Shown here piece by piece: positions 1 to 9,577 of a DNA stretch of 64,000 nt (position 1 is its first letter; each line of letters begins with the position of its first letter). The position numbers and the translations under genes are program-made. This DNA comes from Gallionella sp. (GTDB lineage: Bacteria; Pseudomonadota; Gammaproteobacteria; Burkholderiales; Gallionellaceae): positions 62,001 through 126,000 of the forward strand of contig JAQTUP010000005.1 in NCBI GenBank assembly GCA_028707275.1, written 5' to 3'. The notes beneath the pieces are model-generated. The model saw nothing but the letters and a program-made list of their open reading frames with translations, searched no databases and had not been told where the DNA came from.

Positions 1-612
1 GATGAAGCCGGGCGCGGCTTCAGTTTCAGGTTTGATGCGCCCTTGGATATGCGCATGGATACGAGTCGCGGGATGACCGCCGCACAGTGGTTGGCAACGG
101 TGGACGAGGGGCGGCTTACGGAGGTTATACGTGATTACGGTGAAGAACGGTTTGCTAAGCAGATTGCAAGAGCGGTTGTTGCTGCGCGCGAGACGCAACC
201 CATCCAGACCACGCGGGAGCTCGTCGAGCTGGTTAGCAAGACGGTTCGTACCCGTGAAGCGGGCAAAAATCCGGCGACACGCACCTTTCAGGCTATACGG
301 ATTTATCTCAATCAGGAGCTCGAAGAGTTAGAGCGAGTCCTGCCCCAGTGCGTGGCGCACCTGAATCCTGGCGGACGCCTGGTGGTCATCAGTTTTCACT
401 CGCTCGAAGATCGCATGGTGAAGCATTTCATGCGAGATATGTCAGACGCCGATAAATTGCCGCGCAATGTGCCCATACGCGCATGCGATGTGCCGCAGGG
501 GAAACTCAAACTGGTCGGGCGGGGGATAAAGGCCGGGGATGCCGAGTTGCAGCTCAATCCTCGTGCGCGAAGCGCGGTGATGCGTGTGGCCGAGCGTGTT
601 TATGTGGCGTAG
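1..612 (+). CDS. rsmH: 16S rRNA (cytosine1402-N4)-methyltransferase, 5' end missing
   Basis: The frame is open from base 1, so the gene starts upstream of the window. The translation begins [20 protein letters not shown], which matches the conserved RsmH/MraW block near the SAM site (usually DGPLDMRMD; here DAPLDMRMD). The rest of the C-terminal half is intact, including [19 protein letters not shown]. RsmH methylates C1402 of 16S rRNA in the ribosomal P site and is normally the second gene of the division/cell-wall cluster after mraZ. The stop overlaps the start of ftsL by 11 bases, which supports one transcript. The only oddity is that it is partial. Confidence 0.95.
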   Translation, partial: DEAGRGFSFRFDAPLDMRMDTSRGMTAAQWLATVDEGRLTEVIRDYGEERFAKQIARAVVAARETQPIQTTRELVELVSKTVRTREAGKNPATRTFQAIRIYLNQELEELERVLPQCVAHLNPGGRLVVISFHSLEDRMVKHFMRDMSDADKLPRNVPIRACDVPQGKLKLVGRGIKAGDAELQLNPRARSAVMRVAERVYVA

Positions 613-898
613 TGGAGTGTTGCTGCTGGTGTCGCTGGTGCTGGGTGCGCTGAGTGCGGTCACGGCGCAACACCAGGCGCGCAAGTCCTTTATAGTCTTG
701 CAGCAGGAAAAACAGCTCGCTCGTCAAATGGAAGTCGAGTGGGGACAGTTGCAACTGGAACAAAGCACGCTGGCCGCACCTGCGCGCGTGGAGAAAATCG
801 CGTCAGAACAGTTGCAAATGCGGTTGCCAGCTCAAGTGAGCCTGATCAGGACCGGGCCTGTTTCAACAGATGACAATGGATTGAAACAACGACCATGA
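602..898 (+). CDS. ftsL: cell division protein FtsL
   Basis: A 98-residue bitopic membrane protein. A short cytoplasmic start (MWRS) is followed by one hydrophobic segment at about residues 5-24 and a periplasmic coiled coil rich in Q, E and L (about 30-75). FtsL pairs with FtsB in the FtsQLB divisome complex that activates FtsWI. I chose ATG 602 because it places the membrane segment at the extreme N-terminus; an in-frame ATG at 584 would add six residues inside the rsmH overlap. Identification rests on topology, size and position between rsmH and ftsI, since FtsL sequence is poorly conserved. It overlaps ftsI by 4 bases. Confidence 0.88.
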   Translation: MWRSGVLLLVSLVLGALSAVTAQHQARKSFIVLQQEKQLARQMEVEWGQLQLEQSTLAAPARVEKIASEQLQMRLPAQVSLIRTGPVSTDDNGLKQRP

Positions 899-2649
899 AC
901 TATGCGGAAAGCGATAAGGGCAAAACTTCGGGCAAGTTGCCGGAGTGGCGCGCGAAGGGCTTATTCGCGTTGCTGCTGCTGTGCCTGTTCGGGTTGTTAG
1001 GCCGTGCCGTCTATTTGCAGGGTTTTCATGACGATTTTTTGCAGGAAAAAGGCAGCCAGCGATACAGCCGGGTTGTCGAGGTCAGCGCACACAGGGGTAT
1101 GATCACCGACCGCAATGGAGAGCCGCTGGCTGTCAGTACGCCGCTCGAATCGGTGTGGGCCAGCGCATCGGACATCAAAATTAACGACACAAAAGGCGCC
1201 AGACTCAATGAGCAGCAGCTGGCGCAGCTGGCACGAGTCCTTGAAATGCGTGTGGATGAGGTGCAAAGTCGCCTCGCGGATACGACGCGGGATTTTGTTT
1301 ACCTGAAGCGGCAGTTGCCCCCCGAACAGTCCGGGCGTGTCGCCAGTCTGAATCTGCCGGGGATCTCATTGCAACGCGAGTACCGGCGTTATTACCCCGC
1401 AGGCGAAGAATTTGCCCAGATGCTGGGTTTTACAGGTCAGGACGATAACGGGCAGGAGGGACTGGAGCTGGTCTTGCAGCAGCAGCTTGCCGGTAAGCTT
1501 GGCAGTCAGCGCGTGATTCAGGACAGGCGCGGTCGTATCGTCGAGGATGCGGGAAGTCTGAATCCGCCCAGGCCGGGTGCTGACATAGCACTCAGTCTGG
1601 ACAGTCGTGTGCAGCATCTGGCATATCGTGAATTAAAACTGGCGGTTCAGCAGAACCAGGCGAAGGCCGGTGCCATCGTCGTGCTCGATGCCCGCAGCGG
1701 CGAGGTGTTGGCGCTGGCTAATTATCCGAGCTATAACCCGAACAATCGCCTCAATGTCAGTTCGCAGGCGATGAGAAATCGCGCCGTGACGGACGTATTC
1801 GAGCCGGGTTCAACGATGAAACCCTTCACGATTGCGACCGCCTTGGATGTGGGGCAGGTCACGCCTGATACGCAGATTAACACTCAGAACGGCGTATTGA
1901 TGGTGGGTAACAAAAAAATACACGATACGCATTCGGCGCCGATGTTGACTGTGTCAGAAGTGATACAAAAATCCAGCAACGTGGGCGCGGCGAAGATTGC
2001 TCTCTCGATGGAGCCGCAGGTGCTGTGGCAGGCTTTTTCTTCTGCCGGTTTCGGCGCTCATACCGGGAGTCATTTTCCCGGTGAAGCGCTCGGTATGCTG
2101 CGCGAAGCCAATACCTGGCGTCCGATCGAGCAGGCCACCATGGCATTCGGGCACGGAATTTCAGTCAATCTGCTGCAACTGGCACGCGCCTACACGGTAT
2201 TCGCCGGTGACGGACAAATCAAACCCGTTTCATTGCTGAGGCAGGATGCGCAGCCCTCCGGGCATCAGGTGTTTTCCAGCAAAACAGCCTCCCAGCTGCG
2301 CGTCATGCTGGAGTCTGTCGTCCTGCCCGGTGGCACAGCACCGCTGGCTCAGGTGGCAGGTTACCGCGTTGCGGGAAAAACCGGCACGGCACATAAGCTG
2401 GACGGCGGACATTATGTCAATCGTTATGTAGCCTCTTTCGTGGGGCTGGCGCCTGTGTCGAATCCGCGCCTGATCGTGGCAGTGATGATAGATGAGCCCA
2501 ATAGTGGGAAATATTACGGTGGCCTGGTGGCCGCTCCCGTCTTCAGCCAGGTGGTCAGTGGTGCATTGCATTTGTACAACGTGCCCAATGACGCACCGCT
2601 CAATAACGTCATTGCAGCGCCCGTGGAAGTTATCAGGGAGGAAATATGA
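895..2649 (+). CDS. ftsI: peptidoglycan D,D-transpeptidase FtsI (PBP3)
   Basis: 584 residues, the normal length for a class B penicillin-binding protein. A membrane anchor lies at about residues 21-40. A PBP dimerisation domain starts at SAHRGMITDRNGEPLAVS. The transpeptidase domain has all three active-site motifs: STMK in EPGSTMKPF (nucleophile near residue 305), SSN in KSSNVGAAKIA (about 360), and KTGT in AGKTGTAHK (about 495). It makes septal peptidoglycan cross-links in the periplasm as partner of FtsW, which is encoded further along this cluster. It overlaps ftsL and murE by 4 bases each, so translational coupling is likely. Confidence 0.97.
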   Translation: MNYAESDKGKTSGKLPEWRAKGLFALLLLCLFGLLGRAVYLQGFHDDFLQEKGSQRYSRVVEVSAHRGMITDRNGEPLAVSTPLESVWASASDIKINDTKGARLNEQQLAQLARVLEMRVDEVQSRLADTTRDFVYLKRQLPPEQSGRVASLNLPGISLQREYRRYYPAGEEFAQMLGFTGQDDNGQEGLELVLQQQLAGKLGSQRVIQDRRGRIVEDAGSLNPPRPGADIALSLDSRVQHLAYRELKLAVQQNQAKAGAIVVLDARSGEVLALANYPSYNPNNRLNVSSQAMRNRAVTDVFEPGSTMKPFTIATALDVGQVTPDTQINTQNGVLMVGNKKIHDTHSAPMLTVSEVIQKSSNVGAAKIALSMEPQVLWQAFSSAGFGAHTGSHFPGEALGMLREANTWRPIEQATMAFGHGISVNLLQLARAYTVFAGDGQIKPVSLLRQDAQPSGHQVFSSKTASQLRVMLESVVLPGGTAPLAQVAGYRVAGKTGTAHKLDGGHYVNRYVASFVGLAPVSNPRLIVAVMIDEPNSGKYYGGLVAAPVFSQVVSGALHLYNVPNDAPLNNVIAAPVEVIREEI

Positions 2650-4220
2650 CGAATGCGGATTTCCTGCCTGCGTCGGCACGGCAGACAGGCGGATTGCCTG
2701 CCTGTAGGGGGATTGCGGAAAAGCTGGCTGGCGTGAAGGTGGATCGCCTGGTCACAGATAGCCGAAAAATACAGCGCGGCGATACCTTTGTCGCCTACCC
2801 CGGCGAAAATTCTGACGGGCGCCGGTTTATTGCACAGGCCATAGAGCGTGGCGCGAACGCGGTGATATGGGAGGCTGACAATTTTGTGTGGGATGCGGCC
2901 TGGGACATTCCAAATTTTCCGTTATCGGATCTGCGCCATAAGGCCGGCTTGATTGCCGATGAGGTGTACGGCGCCGCTTCTGCTCCGCTTTGGATGGTGG
3001 GGGTGACCGGAACCAACGGCAAGACTTCAACCTGTCACTGGATTGCGCAGGCTCTGACCGAGGCTGATAAAAAATGTGCGCTGATTGGTACGCTGGGTAA
3101 CGGTTTTGCCGACGCATTGCAAGCTACGATCAATACGACGCCGGATGCGATCCGGGTTCACGGCTTGCTGGCCGAATATCTGCATGAGGGCGCAAAGGCG
3201 GTGGCGATGGAGGTGTCATCTCATGCCCTGGCTCAGGGACGGGTCAACGGTGTTCGTTTCGATGTGGCATTGCTGACTAATTTGAGTCGCGATCACCTGG
3301 ATTATCACGGCGATATGGAAAGTTACGCCGCGTCAAAACGCCGTCTGTTCGACTGGCAGGCGCTGAAGTTTGCGGTGATCAATCTGGACGATGCCTTCGG
3401 TGCGGTTTTGGCGGAGCAACTGCGAGACCTGCCGGTGGAAGTCATCGGTTATGGGTGGTCAGATGCCGCGCGGCAACTGGCCGTGCGAGAAGGGATACGC
3501 ATGGTGTACGGGAACCTGCTGGAGATGACAGGGCAGGGCATGCGCCTGGAAATCCATTCGAGCTGGGGGGGCGGCGAGCTGAACAGTTCGCTGGTGGGCA
3601 GGTTCAATGCGGCCAATTTACTGGGCGTGCTGGCGGTGTTGCTGGCAAGCGATATCAGCCTGATTGATGCCGTGCGCTCGTTGAGCCGGGTTCTGCCGGT
3701 TGCCGGGCGGATGCAAAGGGTGAGTCAGGCAGGAGAGCCTGCTGTGATCGTCGATTACGCACACACGCCGGATGCCCTGGAAAAAGTGCTGTTGGCGCTG
3801 CGCGAAGTCTGTCTCAAACCCGGCGTGGCGGTAAGCGGCAAGCTGATCTGTGTGTTCGGCTGCGGGGGCGACCGTGACCGGGGCAAGCGCGCCATGATGG
3901 GTCGTGTGGCTGAGAAGTTTTCAGACTGCTGTATCGTGACCAGCGATAACCCGCGCAATGAGGATCCGGAGCAGATTATCGGCGACGTGTTGGCGGGCAT
4001 GGAATTGGACAATCACGAAATTATAATCGACCGAGCAGCGGCGATAGCGCGTGCCATCGGGCTGGCAAAACCCGGTGACACCGTATTGTTGGCGGGCAAG
4101 GGACACGAGGAATATCAGGAGATTAAAGGCGTGAAGCACTGTTTTAGCGATGTAAAAATGGCTGTTCAAGCCTTGAGTCATTGGCCTTTGGCCTCCGCTG
4201 GTCCGGGGGGCGTTTTATGA
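2646..4220 (+). CDS. murE: UDP-MurNAc-L-Ala-D-Glu:meso-DAP ligase MurE
   Basis: 524 residues. Adds the third stem-peptide residue to UDP-MurNAc-dipeptide in the cytoplasm. Seen: the P-loop GVTGTNGKTSTCHW (about 120), MEVSSHALAQGRV, the NAANLLGVLA block, VDYAHTPDALEK, and DNPR in TSDNPRNEDP (about 433), which marks meso-diaminopimelate specificity. The N-terminus is odd. Residues about 6-23 (FLPASARQTGGLPACRGI) are encoded by DNA carrying the CCTGCC/GACAGGC element that recurs at 23806 and 26090-26310, so the first domain seems to have gained or exchanged a short stretch. ATG 2646 overlaps the ftsI stop by 4 bases, and the gene overlaps murF by 4 bases. Confidence 0.96.
   Translation: MTNADFLPASARQTGGLPACRGIAEKLAGVKVDRLVTDSRKIQRGDTFVAYPGENSDGRRFIAQAIERGANAVIWEADNFVWDAAWDIPNFPLSDLRHKAGLIADEVYGAASAPLWMVGVTGTNGKTSTCHWIAQALTEADKKCALIGTLGNGFADALQATINTTPDAIRVHGLLAEYLHEGAKAVAMEVSSHALAQGRVNGVRFDVALLTNLSRDHLDYHGDMESYAASKRRLFDWQALKFAVINLDDAFGAVLAEQLRDLPVEVIGYGWSDAARQLAVREGIRMVYGNLLEMTGQGMRLEIHSSWGGGELNSSLVGRFNAANLLGVLAVLLASDISLIDAVRSLSRVLPVAGRMQRVSQAGEPAVIVDYAHTPDALEKVLLALREVCLKPGVAVSGKLICVFGCGGDRDRGKRAMMGRVAEKFSDCCIVTSDNPRNEDPEQIIGDVLAGMELDNHEIIIDRAAAIARAIGLAKPGDTVLLAGKGHEEYQEIKGVKHCFSDVKMAVQALSHWPLASAGPGGVL
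2666..2712. repeat. GC-rich CCTGCCTG/CAGGC palindromic element inside the 5' end of murE
   Basis: Contains CCTGCCTGCGTCGGC, then GCAGACAGGCGG and GCCTGCCTGTAGGGG. These words match the palindromic GACAGGCAGGCCTGTG element seen in the intergenic repeats near 23806-23825, 26090-26115 and 26277-26300. It is read in frame by murE and is the likely source of its unusual N-terminal residues. Boundaries are approximate. Confidence 0.5.
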
Positions 4221-5662
4221 TGCTGATCTCACAAGCTGTCCGCGTGCTGAACGCGCGCCTGATTCACGGCAGCGTGAGCGGGCGTTTTACGGGCGTGAGC
4301 ACTGACACGCGTAAACTGGCTCAGGGTGATTTATATGTGGCGCTGCGCGGCGAACATTTCGACGGCGCCGATTTTATCTCGCAAGCCGAGCAAAGCGGCG
4401 CGGTGGCAGCGTTGGTAAATCAGGATTCAGGATTCAGGATTCAGGATGCAGGATTTCCGATCATCTTGGTTGAGGATACGCGTCTGGCGCTGGGCCAGCT
4501 GGCCGCGTACTGGCGTCGTCAGTTCGATATTCCGCTGGTCGCGATTACCGGCAGCAACGGCAAGACCACGGTCAAGGAAATGCTGGCCTCGATTTTGCGC
4601 AGTGCGGCGGGCAGTGTTGACGCGGTGCTGGCGACCAAAGGCAATTTCAATAATGACATAGGCATGCCGCTGACGCTTTTGCAGCTGAACAAACAGCACA
4701 GGTATGCCGTGATCGAAATGGGCATGAATCATCCGGGCGAAATCGATTACCTGACACATATCGCCTGCCCGCAAGTTGCGCTGATTAACAATGCCAGCGG
4801 CGCCCACCTCGAAGGCATGGGTTCTGTCGAGGCGGTGGCCGAGGCCAAGGGTGAAATCTTCGCGGGTTTGCAGCATGAGGGCAGTGCGATCATCAATGCC
4901 GATGACGAATATGCGCCCTTATGGCGCAGTCTTGCGGGGGTGCATTCCTTGCTGGAGTTTGGCTTGAGTCGGCCGCTGTCGAATCCCGATGTGTCAGGTG
5001 TCTGGACGGCCAATGCCACCGGTTTGCGTCTGACGGCTCAGACACCGAGGGGGGATTTTACGGCTGATTTGCAAGTGCCAGGTGAGCACAATGCGCGCAA
5101 TGCGCTGGCCGCGACAGCCGCTGCGATTACGTTGAATCTGCCGCTGGAGAGCATCGTTGAGGGGCTGGAGAAATTTACCGGCGTGGCAGGCCGCCTGCAG
5201 CGCAAGTCGGCGCGCAATGGCGCCATCGTCATAGACGACACCTATAACGCAAACCCGGCTTCCTTGCATGCGGCGATTGCGGTGTTGGCCGAAACGCCGG
5301 GACATCGTGTGCTGGTGTTGGGCGATATGGGCGAACTGGGCGAAAATGCCGCCGACTTTCACGCGCAGATCGGTGTGCAGGCGCGTGCTGCCGGCATCGA
5401 ATCTCTTTACGCGCTGGGTGAACTAAGCCGTGAAGCGGTGCGTGCATTTGCCGGGGGCGCGCGGCATTTCGATCGCGTTGAAGATTTGCAGGCCGTTCTG
5501 GAAAACGAATTGAATGCCGACACGACTGTGCTGGTTAAAGGATCGCGTTTCATGAAGATGGAACGGGTAGTCAAGTATCTGGTGAGTAGTGAGTCGGAAG
5601 TGGTGGGTGGAATCAGCGCATCCCACTTGCCACTTACCACTGTCCACTTACCAAAGGAATAA
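4217..5662 (+). CDS. murF: UDP-MurNAc-tripeptide:D-Ala-D-Ala ligase MurF
   Basis: 481 residues, longer than the usual 450-460. Attaches D-Ala-D-Ala to the UDP-MurNAc-tripeptide. Seen: P-loop [14 protein letters not shown] (about 110), [32 protein letters not shown] and LGDMGELG. Start ATG 4217 overlaps the murE stop (ATGA); the frame runs open to 4181 but the extension is not MurF-like. Two repeat-derived stretches are visible. Residues about 69-81 ([12 protein letters not shown]) come from five CAGGATT-type 7-mers inside domain 1. The last about 25 residues, after VVKYL, come from a GTGAGTA/CACTTAC array. The catalytic core between them looks intact. Confidence 0.96.
   Translation: MMLISQAVRVLNARLIHGSVSGRFTGVSTDTRKLAQGDLYVALRGEHFDGADFISQAEQSGAVAALVNQDSGFRIQDAGFPIILVEDTRLALGQLAAYWRRQFDIPLVAITGSNGKTTVKEMLASILRSAAGSVDAVLATKGNFNNDIGMPLTLLQLNKQHRYAVIEMGMNHPGEIDYLTHIACPQVALINNASGAHLEGMGSVEAVAEAKGEIFAGLQHEGSAIINADDEYAPLWRSLAGVHSLLEFGLSRPLSNPDVSGVWTANATGLRLTAQTPRGDFTADLQVPGEHNARNALAATAAAITLNLPLESIVEGLEKFTGVAGRLQRKSARNGAIVIDDTYNANPASLHAAIAVLAETPGHRVLVLGDMGELGENAADFHAQIGVQARAAGIESLYALGELSREAVRAFAGGARHFDRVEDLQAVLENELNADTTVLVKGSRFMKMERVVKYLVSSESEVVGGISASHLPLTTVHLPKE
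4421..4455. repeat. 7-bp tandem array, unit CAGGATT, inside murF
   Basis: Five consecutive heptamers: CAGGATT three times, CAGGATG, CAGGATT. Read in frame by murF as the [12 protein letters not shown] stretch, between the conserved AALV and ILVEDT segments of the N-terminal domain. Three units are 21 bp, so the array encodes a 7-residue periodic peptide. Confidence 0.95.
5582..5651. repeat. bipartite 7-bp array at the 3' end of murF
   Basis: Left arm 5582-5609 reads GTGAGTA, GTGAGTC, GGAAGTG, GTGGGTG. A 14-base spacer follows. Right arm 5624-5651 reads CACTTGC, CACTTAC, CACTGTC, CACTTAC. The right arm is close to the reverse complement of the left, so the RNA could fold. It encodes the C-terminal tail of MurF and ends 12 bases before the mraY start. 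Confidence 0.9.
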
Positions 5663-5663
5663 A

Positions 5664-6749
5664 ATGTTATTAGCACTTACACAATGGCTGGCTGAAGACA
5701 TGCGGTTTTTCAGCGTTTTTAATTACATCACGCTGCGCACGGTGCTCTCTGCCATGACGGCGCTGGGGATCTCGTTTCTGGTGGGGCCTGCGATGATACG
5801 CAAACTGACGGCCTATAAGATCGGTCAGTCCGTGCGCACTGACGGGCCGCAGACGCATCTGGTCAAGGCCGGTACGCCGACGATGGGCGGGGCGCTGATC
5901 CTCACGTCCATTGCAATCACCACTTTGCTGTGGGGAGATTTGCACAACCGTTACGTGTGGGTGGTGCTGTTTACGACCCTGGGCTTTGGCGTGATCGGAT
6001 GGATTGATGACTATCGCAAAGTGGTGCACCGCAATCCCAAGGGATTGTCCGCCAGAGCCAAAATGTTCTGGCAGTCCATCGTCGCCCTGCTGGTCGCGGT
6101 CTATCTTTGGCATACGGCGAGTCTGCCCGCACAGACAGAGCTGATCGTGCCCTTCCTTAAATTCCTGGTGTTTCCGCTGGGCGCGGTTTCGTTTGTCGCC
6201 CTGGTGTATTTCGTGATCGTCGGCACAAGCAACGCGGTGAATCTGACCGACGGGCTGGACGGGCTGGCGATCATGCCCACTGTGATGGTGGCCAGCGCGC
6301 TGGCGTTATTCGCCTATGTCGCAGGAAATGTGGTTTTTGCGAAATACCTGGGGATACCTTATATCCCCGGCGCGGGTGAGCTGGCGGTATTTTGCGGCGG
6401 GATAGCGGGGGCAGGGCTGGCCTTCTTGTGGTTCAACGCCTATCCGGCCGAAGTCTTCATGGGGGACGTCGGCGCTCTGGCGCTGGGTGCGGCGCTGGGT
6501 GTGGTGGCGGTCATCGTGCGTCAGGAACTGGTGTTGTTCATCATGGGCGGGGTGTTCGTGGTGGAGACCTTATCCGTGGTTATTCAGGTTGCCTCGTTTA
6601 AACTGACGGGAAAACGCGTGTTTCGCATGGCGCCTTTACACCATCATTTCGAACTCAAGGGCTGGAAGGAAACGCAGGTGGTGGTGCGCTTCTGGATTAT
6701 CACCATGCTGCTGGTATTGCTGGGACTGGCGACGTTGAAGCTGAGATAG
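5664..6749 (+). CDS. mraY: phospho-MurNAc-pentapeptide translocase MraY
   Basis: 361 residues, the normal size. An integral membrane enzyme that transfers phospho-MurNAc-pentapeptide to undecaprenyl phosphate, forming lipid I. Seen: [16 protein letters not shown], the aspartate pair in [32 protein letters not shown], and [11 protein letters not shown] near the C-terminus, with about ten hydrophobic segments. I use ATG 5664, preceded by AAGGA at 5654-5658. The upstream open frame (from 5589) is only the repeat array at the end of murF. A 7-bp array begins directly after the stop. Confidence 0.97.
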   Translation: MLLALTQWLAEDMRFFSVFNYITLRTVLSAMTALGISFLVGPAMIRKLTAYKIGQSVRTDGPQTHLVKAGTPTMGGALILTSIAITTLLWGDLHNRYVWVVLFTTLGFGVIGWIDDYRKVVHRNPKGLSARAKMFWQSIVALLVAVYLWHTASLPAQTELIVPFLKFLVFPLGAVSFVALVYFVIVGTSNAVNLTDGLDGLAIMPTVMVASALALFAYVAGNVVFAKYLGIPYIPGAGELAVFCGGIAGAGLAFLWFNAYPAEVFMGDVGALALGAALGVVAVIVRQELVLFIMGGVFVVETLSVVIQVASFKLTGKRVFRMAPLHHHFELKGWKETQVVVRFWIITMLLVLLGLATLKLR

Positions 6750-6751
6750 CA

Positions 6752-6800
6752 GGAAGTGGGAAGTAGGAAATGGGAAGTGGGAAGTGGGAAGTGGGAAGTG
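6752..6800. repeat. 7-bp tandem array, unit GGAAGTG, between mraY and murD
   Basis: Seven consecutive heptamers (GGAAGTG, GGAAGTA, GGAAATG, then four GGAAGTG) starting two bases after the mraY stop. A weaker complementary stretch with TTCCACTCACTGC follows at about 6829-6842. Together they fill most of the 119-base mraY-murD gap. Confidence 0.92.
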
Positions 6801-6868
6801 GGAGGGCGGTTTTCCTGCTCACTGTGCCGTTCCACTCACTGCTTGCCCTTTATAAAACAGGAGATGCA

Positions 6869-8347
6869 TTGAAAAGTTGGGCGAAAAAACATGTGCTGGT
6901 GCTGGGACTGGGTGAGAGCGGGTTATCCATGGTGCGTTATCTGGCAGCCAGGGGGGCGCGCCTGCGCGTGGCGGACAGTCGCGCAGCTCCGCCAGGCCTG
7001 GAAGAGGTTGTCAAAATTGTCCCTGCCGGACAGGTGTTTTGCGGTCCGTTCAGTGATGCGTTGTTTGCGAGTATAGAGCTGATTGCGATCAGCCCCGGCG
7101 TGCCCTTGTCCGACCCGTACGTGGCCGCAGCGCGGGCGCGCAGTATTCCGGTCGTCGGCGACATCGAACTCTTTGCGCAACAGATACAGGATTCAGGATG
7201 CAGGATTCAGGATTCAGATGGCGCGGCTAAGGTTATTGCAATAACCGGATCGAACGGCAAGACGACAGTCACCAGCATGGTGGAGCACCTGTGCCGCGCT
7301 CTGGGCGTCGACGCCGTGGCGGCGGGCAATATCTCGCCGGCCGTGCTGGATGTGGTGATGGAGCGCGGTGAAAAACAGCCGGCAGTGTGGGTGCTGGAGT
7401 TATCCAGTTTTCAGCTGGAAACGACTTTCACACTCAACGCGGATGCGGCGACGGTGCTCAATATCAGCGAAGACCATCTGGATCGCTATGCGGGAATGGA
7501 CGACTATGCTGCGGCCAAACAGGGGATATTGGCGGGCTGCGGCGTACAGATCCTCAATCGCGATGATGCGCGCAGTATCGGCATGAGGCGCGCGGGCGTC
7601 GATCTGGTAAGTTTTGGTTTGAATGCCGCTGCGCGTGATACAGACTTTGGCATCGAGCGCGAAAACAACGAAGTATGGCTGGTTCAGGGGCGTCAACGGC
7701 TGATGAGGGCCTGTGAGTTACACGTGGCCGGGCTGCACAATGTGGCCAATGCGCTGGCAGCCCTGGCTTTGTGTCGCGCGATTGACTTGCCGATGAAGGG
7801 CTTGCTCGAAGCGCTGCTCGATTTCAAGGGATTGCCGCATCGCGTGGAATTTGTCGCTAAGTTAAATGATATTGCCTATTACGATGATTCCAAGGGTACC
7901 AATGTGGGCGCGACCGTCGCGGCTCTGGAAGGGCTGGGTTGTCCTGCGGTATTGATAGCCGGCGGGGAGGGCAAGGGGCAGGACTTTTCACCGTTGAAGC
8001 TGGCCGTTGCAAAAAATGCGCGGGCGGTCGTGCTCATAGGCCGTGATGCGCCCCTGATCGCGGCGGCTTTGCACGGCTGTGACATTCCTCTGACCTTCGC
8101 AAAGGACATGGGGGATGCCGTACGGCAGGCTGCGGGTCTGGCGGTGGCAGGGGACGCCGTGCTGTTGTCTCCGGCTTGTGCCAGTTTTGATATGTACAAA
8201 AATTACGTGCACCGGGCGACCGTGTTTGTCGGGGAAGTACGCCAACTCGTCAGCGAACGCGGCCTTTTCGTTGAAAGTGAGGCATTATCGCCAGGCTCGG
8301 AATCATCACGCGAACTTCAGATGACGAGGAACGCATGGTCTCGCTAG
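6869..8347 (+). CDS. murD: UDP-MurNAc-L-alanine:D-glutamate ligase MurD
   Basis: 492 residues, against about 440-450 in most MurD. Adds D-Glu to UDP-MurNAc-L-Ala. Seen: [16 protein letters not shown] at the N-terminus, [10 protein letters not shown]-loop [13 protein letters not shown] (about 127), [32 protein letters not shown] and [11 protein letters not shown]. Start is TTG 6869, with AGGAG at 6859-6863. The only upstream ATG frame (6770) is array sequence. Residues about 107-119 ([13 protein letters not shown]) are encoded by a CAGGATT array in the linker before the P-loop domain. The C-terminal tail overlaps ftsW by 13 bases. Confidence 0.95.
   Translation: MKSWAKKHVLVLGLGESGLSMVRYLAARGARLRVADSRAAPPGLEEVVKIVPAGQVFCGPFSDALFASIELIAISPGVPLSDPYVAAARARSIPVVGDIELFAQQIQDSGCRIQDSDGAAKVIAITGSNGKTTVTSMVEHLCRALGVDAVAAGNISPAVLDVVMERGEKQPAVWVLELSSFQLETTFTLNADAATVLNISEDHLDRYAGMDDYAAAKQGILAGCGVQILNRDDARSIGMRRAGVDLVSFGLNAAARDTDFGIERENNEVWLVQGRQRLMRACELHVAGLHNVANALAALALCRAIDLPMKGLLEALLDFKGLPHRVEFVAKLNDIAYYDDSKGTNVGATVAALEGLGCPAVLIAGGEGKGQDFSPLKLAVAKNARAVVLIGRDAPLIAAALHGCDIPLTFAKDMGDAVRQAAGLAVAGDAVLLSPACASFDMYKNYVHRATVFVGEVRQLVSERGLFVESEALSPGSESSRELQMTRNAWSR
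7187..7214. repeat. 7-bp tandem array, unit CAGGATT, inside murD
   Basis: Four heptamers: CAGGATT, CAGGATG, CAGGATT, CAGGATT. It is the same unit and orientation as in murF, translated in the same register ([11 protein letters not shown]), and lies between the N-terminal and central domains of MurD. Confidence 0.93.
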
Positions 8348-9498
8348 TCAGGACGCGCACGCCCCCCCCCCAGTCACAGTACGACGTACTGTTGATCTGG
8401 GTGTTTATCACCCTGCTGGCAGTCGGCCTGGTCATGGTTTATTCCTCGTCCATCGCAACCGCCGAAGGCAATAGTTTTACCGGACATCAGGCCACGTATT
8501 ACCTGGTACGGCACAGTATGTACATCGTCGTCGGTTTGCTGGCCGGTGCGATCGCGTTTCAGGCGCCTGTGCAGCTCTGGCAGACGCATGCGGCCTTGCT
8601 GTTTCTCATCGGCATCGGATTGTTGGTCGCGGTGCTTATCCCGCATTTCGGTCGCGAAGTGAATGGCAGCCGTCGCTGGTTGTCTTTATTCGTCATTACC
8701 TTGCAGCCTTCCGAGCTGATGAAGTTATTTGTGGTGATGTATGCCGCCGATTACACGGTGCGTAAAGCTCATGTGAAAAACTCGATTATTCCGGCCTTTT
8801 TACCGATGTTGGCGGTCATGCTGGTGACAGGCGGATTGTTGTTGCTCGAACCTGATATGGGTGCCTTTGTGGTGATCTTGTCGATTGCCATTTGTACCTT
8901 GTGGCTGGGCGACTTAAATATCAAGATATTCGCCGCCTTGCTGGTGGCATTGCCGATGGCCTTTGCCGCCCTGATACTTTCCTCGCCATACCGGATGGAG
9001 CGCATCGTCGGCTTCATGAATCCATGGGCAGAACCCTTCGGCAAAGGCTATCAGTTAAGTCACGCACTGATCGCCTTCGGGCGCGGCGAATGGTTCGGCG
9101 TGGGCTTAGGAGGCAGTGTCGAAAAATTATTCTATCTGCCCGAAGCGCATACCGACTTTTTGATGGCAGTCATCGCAGAGGAGCTGGGATTGGTGGGTGT
9201 GATGTGCATATTGGCTCTGTTCGGGCTGGTGGTGGTGCGCGCATTTCATATCGGCCGCGACGCGGCATTTCTGGATCGAAATTTTTCCGCGCTGGTCGCC
9301 TACGGCCTGGGCGTATGGATAGGCGTCCAGGCGGTCATCAATATCGGCGTGAATATGGGGGTGTTGCCGACCAAGGGGCTGACCCTGCCTTTTTTGAGTT
9401 TTGGCGGCAGCGGCGTGGTGGTCAACTGCATTGCGGCAGCCGTGCTGTTGCGTGTGGATTATGAAAACCGCAGATTAGCCCGTGGGATGCCAGTATGA
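8335..9498 (+). CDS. ftsW: septal peptidoglycan glycosyltransferase FtsW
   Basis: 387 residues with about ten hydrophobic segments. A SEDS-family enzyme that polymerises lipid II at the septum with FtsI. Seen: [10 protein letters not shown] near the N-terminus, the [15 protein letters not shown] loop, [22 protein letters not shown], the [31 protein letters not shown] region, and the conserved [11 protein letters not shown] block. ATG 8335 overlaps the murD stop by 13 bases. A run of eight or more C lies at codons 9-12 (about 8362-8370) and could be a slippage or sequencing-error site, but the frame is intact. Confidence 0.96.
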   Translation: MVSLVRTRTPPPQSQYDVLLIWVFITLLAVGLVMVYSSSIATAEGNSFTGHQATYYLVRHSMYIVVGLLAGAIAFQAPVQLWQTHAALLFLIGIGLLVAVLIPHFGREVNGSRRWLSLFVITLQPSELMKLFVVMYAADYTVRKAHVKNSIIPAFLPMLAVMLVTGGLLLLEPDMGAFVVILSIAICTLWLGDLNIKIFAALLVALPMAFAALILSSPYRMERIVGFMNPWAEPFGKGYQLSHALIAFGRGEWFGVGLGGSVEKLFYLPEAHTDFLMAVIAEELGLVGVMCILALFGLVVVRAFHIGRDAAFLDRNFSALVAYGLGVWIGVQAVINIGVNMGVLPTKGLTLPFLSFGGSGVVVNCIAAAVLLRVDYENRRLARGMPV

Positions 9499-9502
9499 GC
9501 AC

Positions 9503-9544
9503 CGGGATGCAGGATGCGGGATTCAGGAGCCAGGATTCGGGATT
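9503..9544. repeat. 7-bp tandem array, unit C(A/G)GGAT(T/G), between ftsW and murG
   Basis: Six heptamers in a row (CGGGATG, CAGGATG, CGGGATT, CAGGAGC, CAGGATT, CGGGATT), starting 5 bases after the ftsW stop codon. They occupy half of the 79-base gap before murG. Confidence 0.9.
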
Positions 9545-9577
9545 GAAGGTTTTGCAGTTTGATCGAGGAGGAGTCCT

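Noticed and set aside
8362-8371. C homopolymer at the start of ftsW as a frameshift error or programmed slippage site
   Set aside because: The frame is intact and the protein has normal length and N-terminal topology, so there is no evidence for a shift; only noted.
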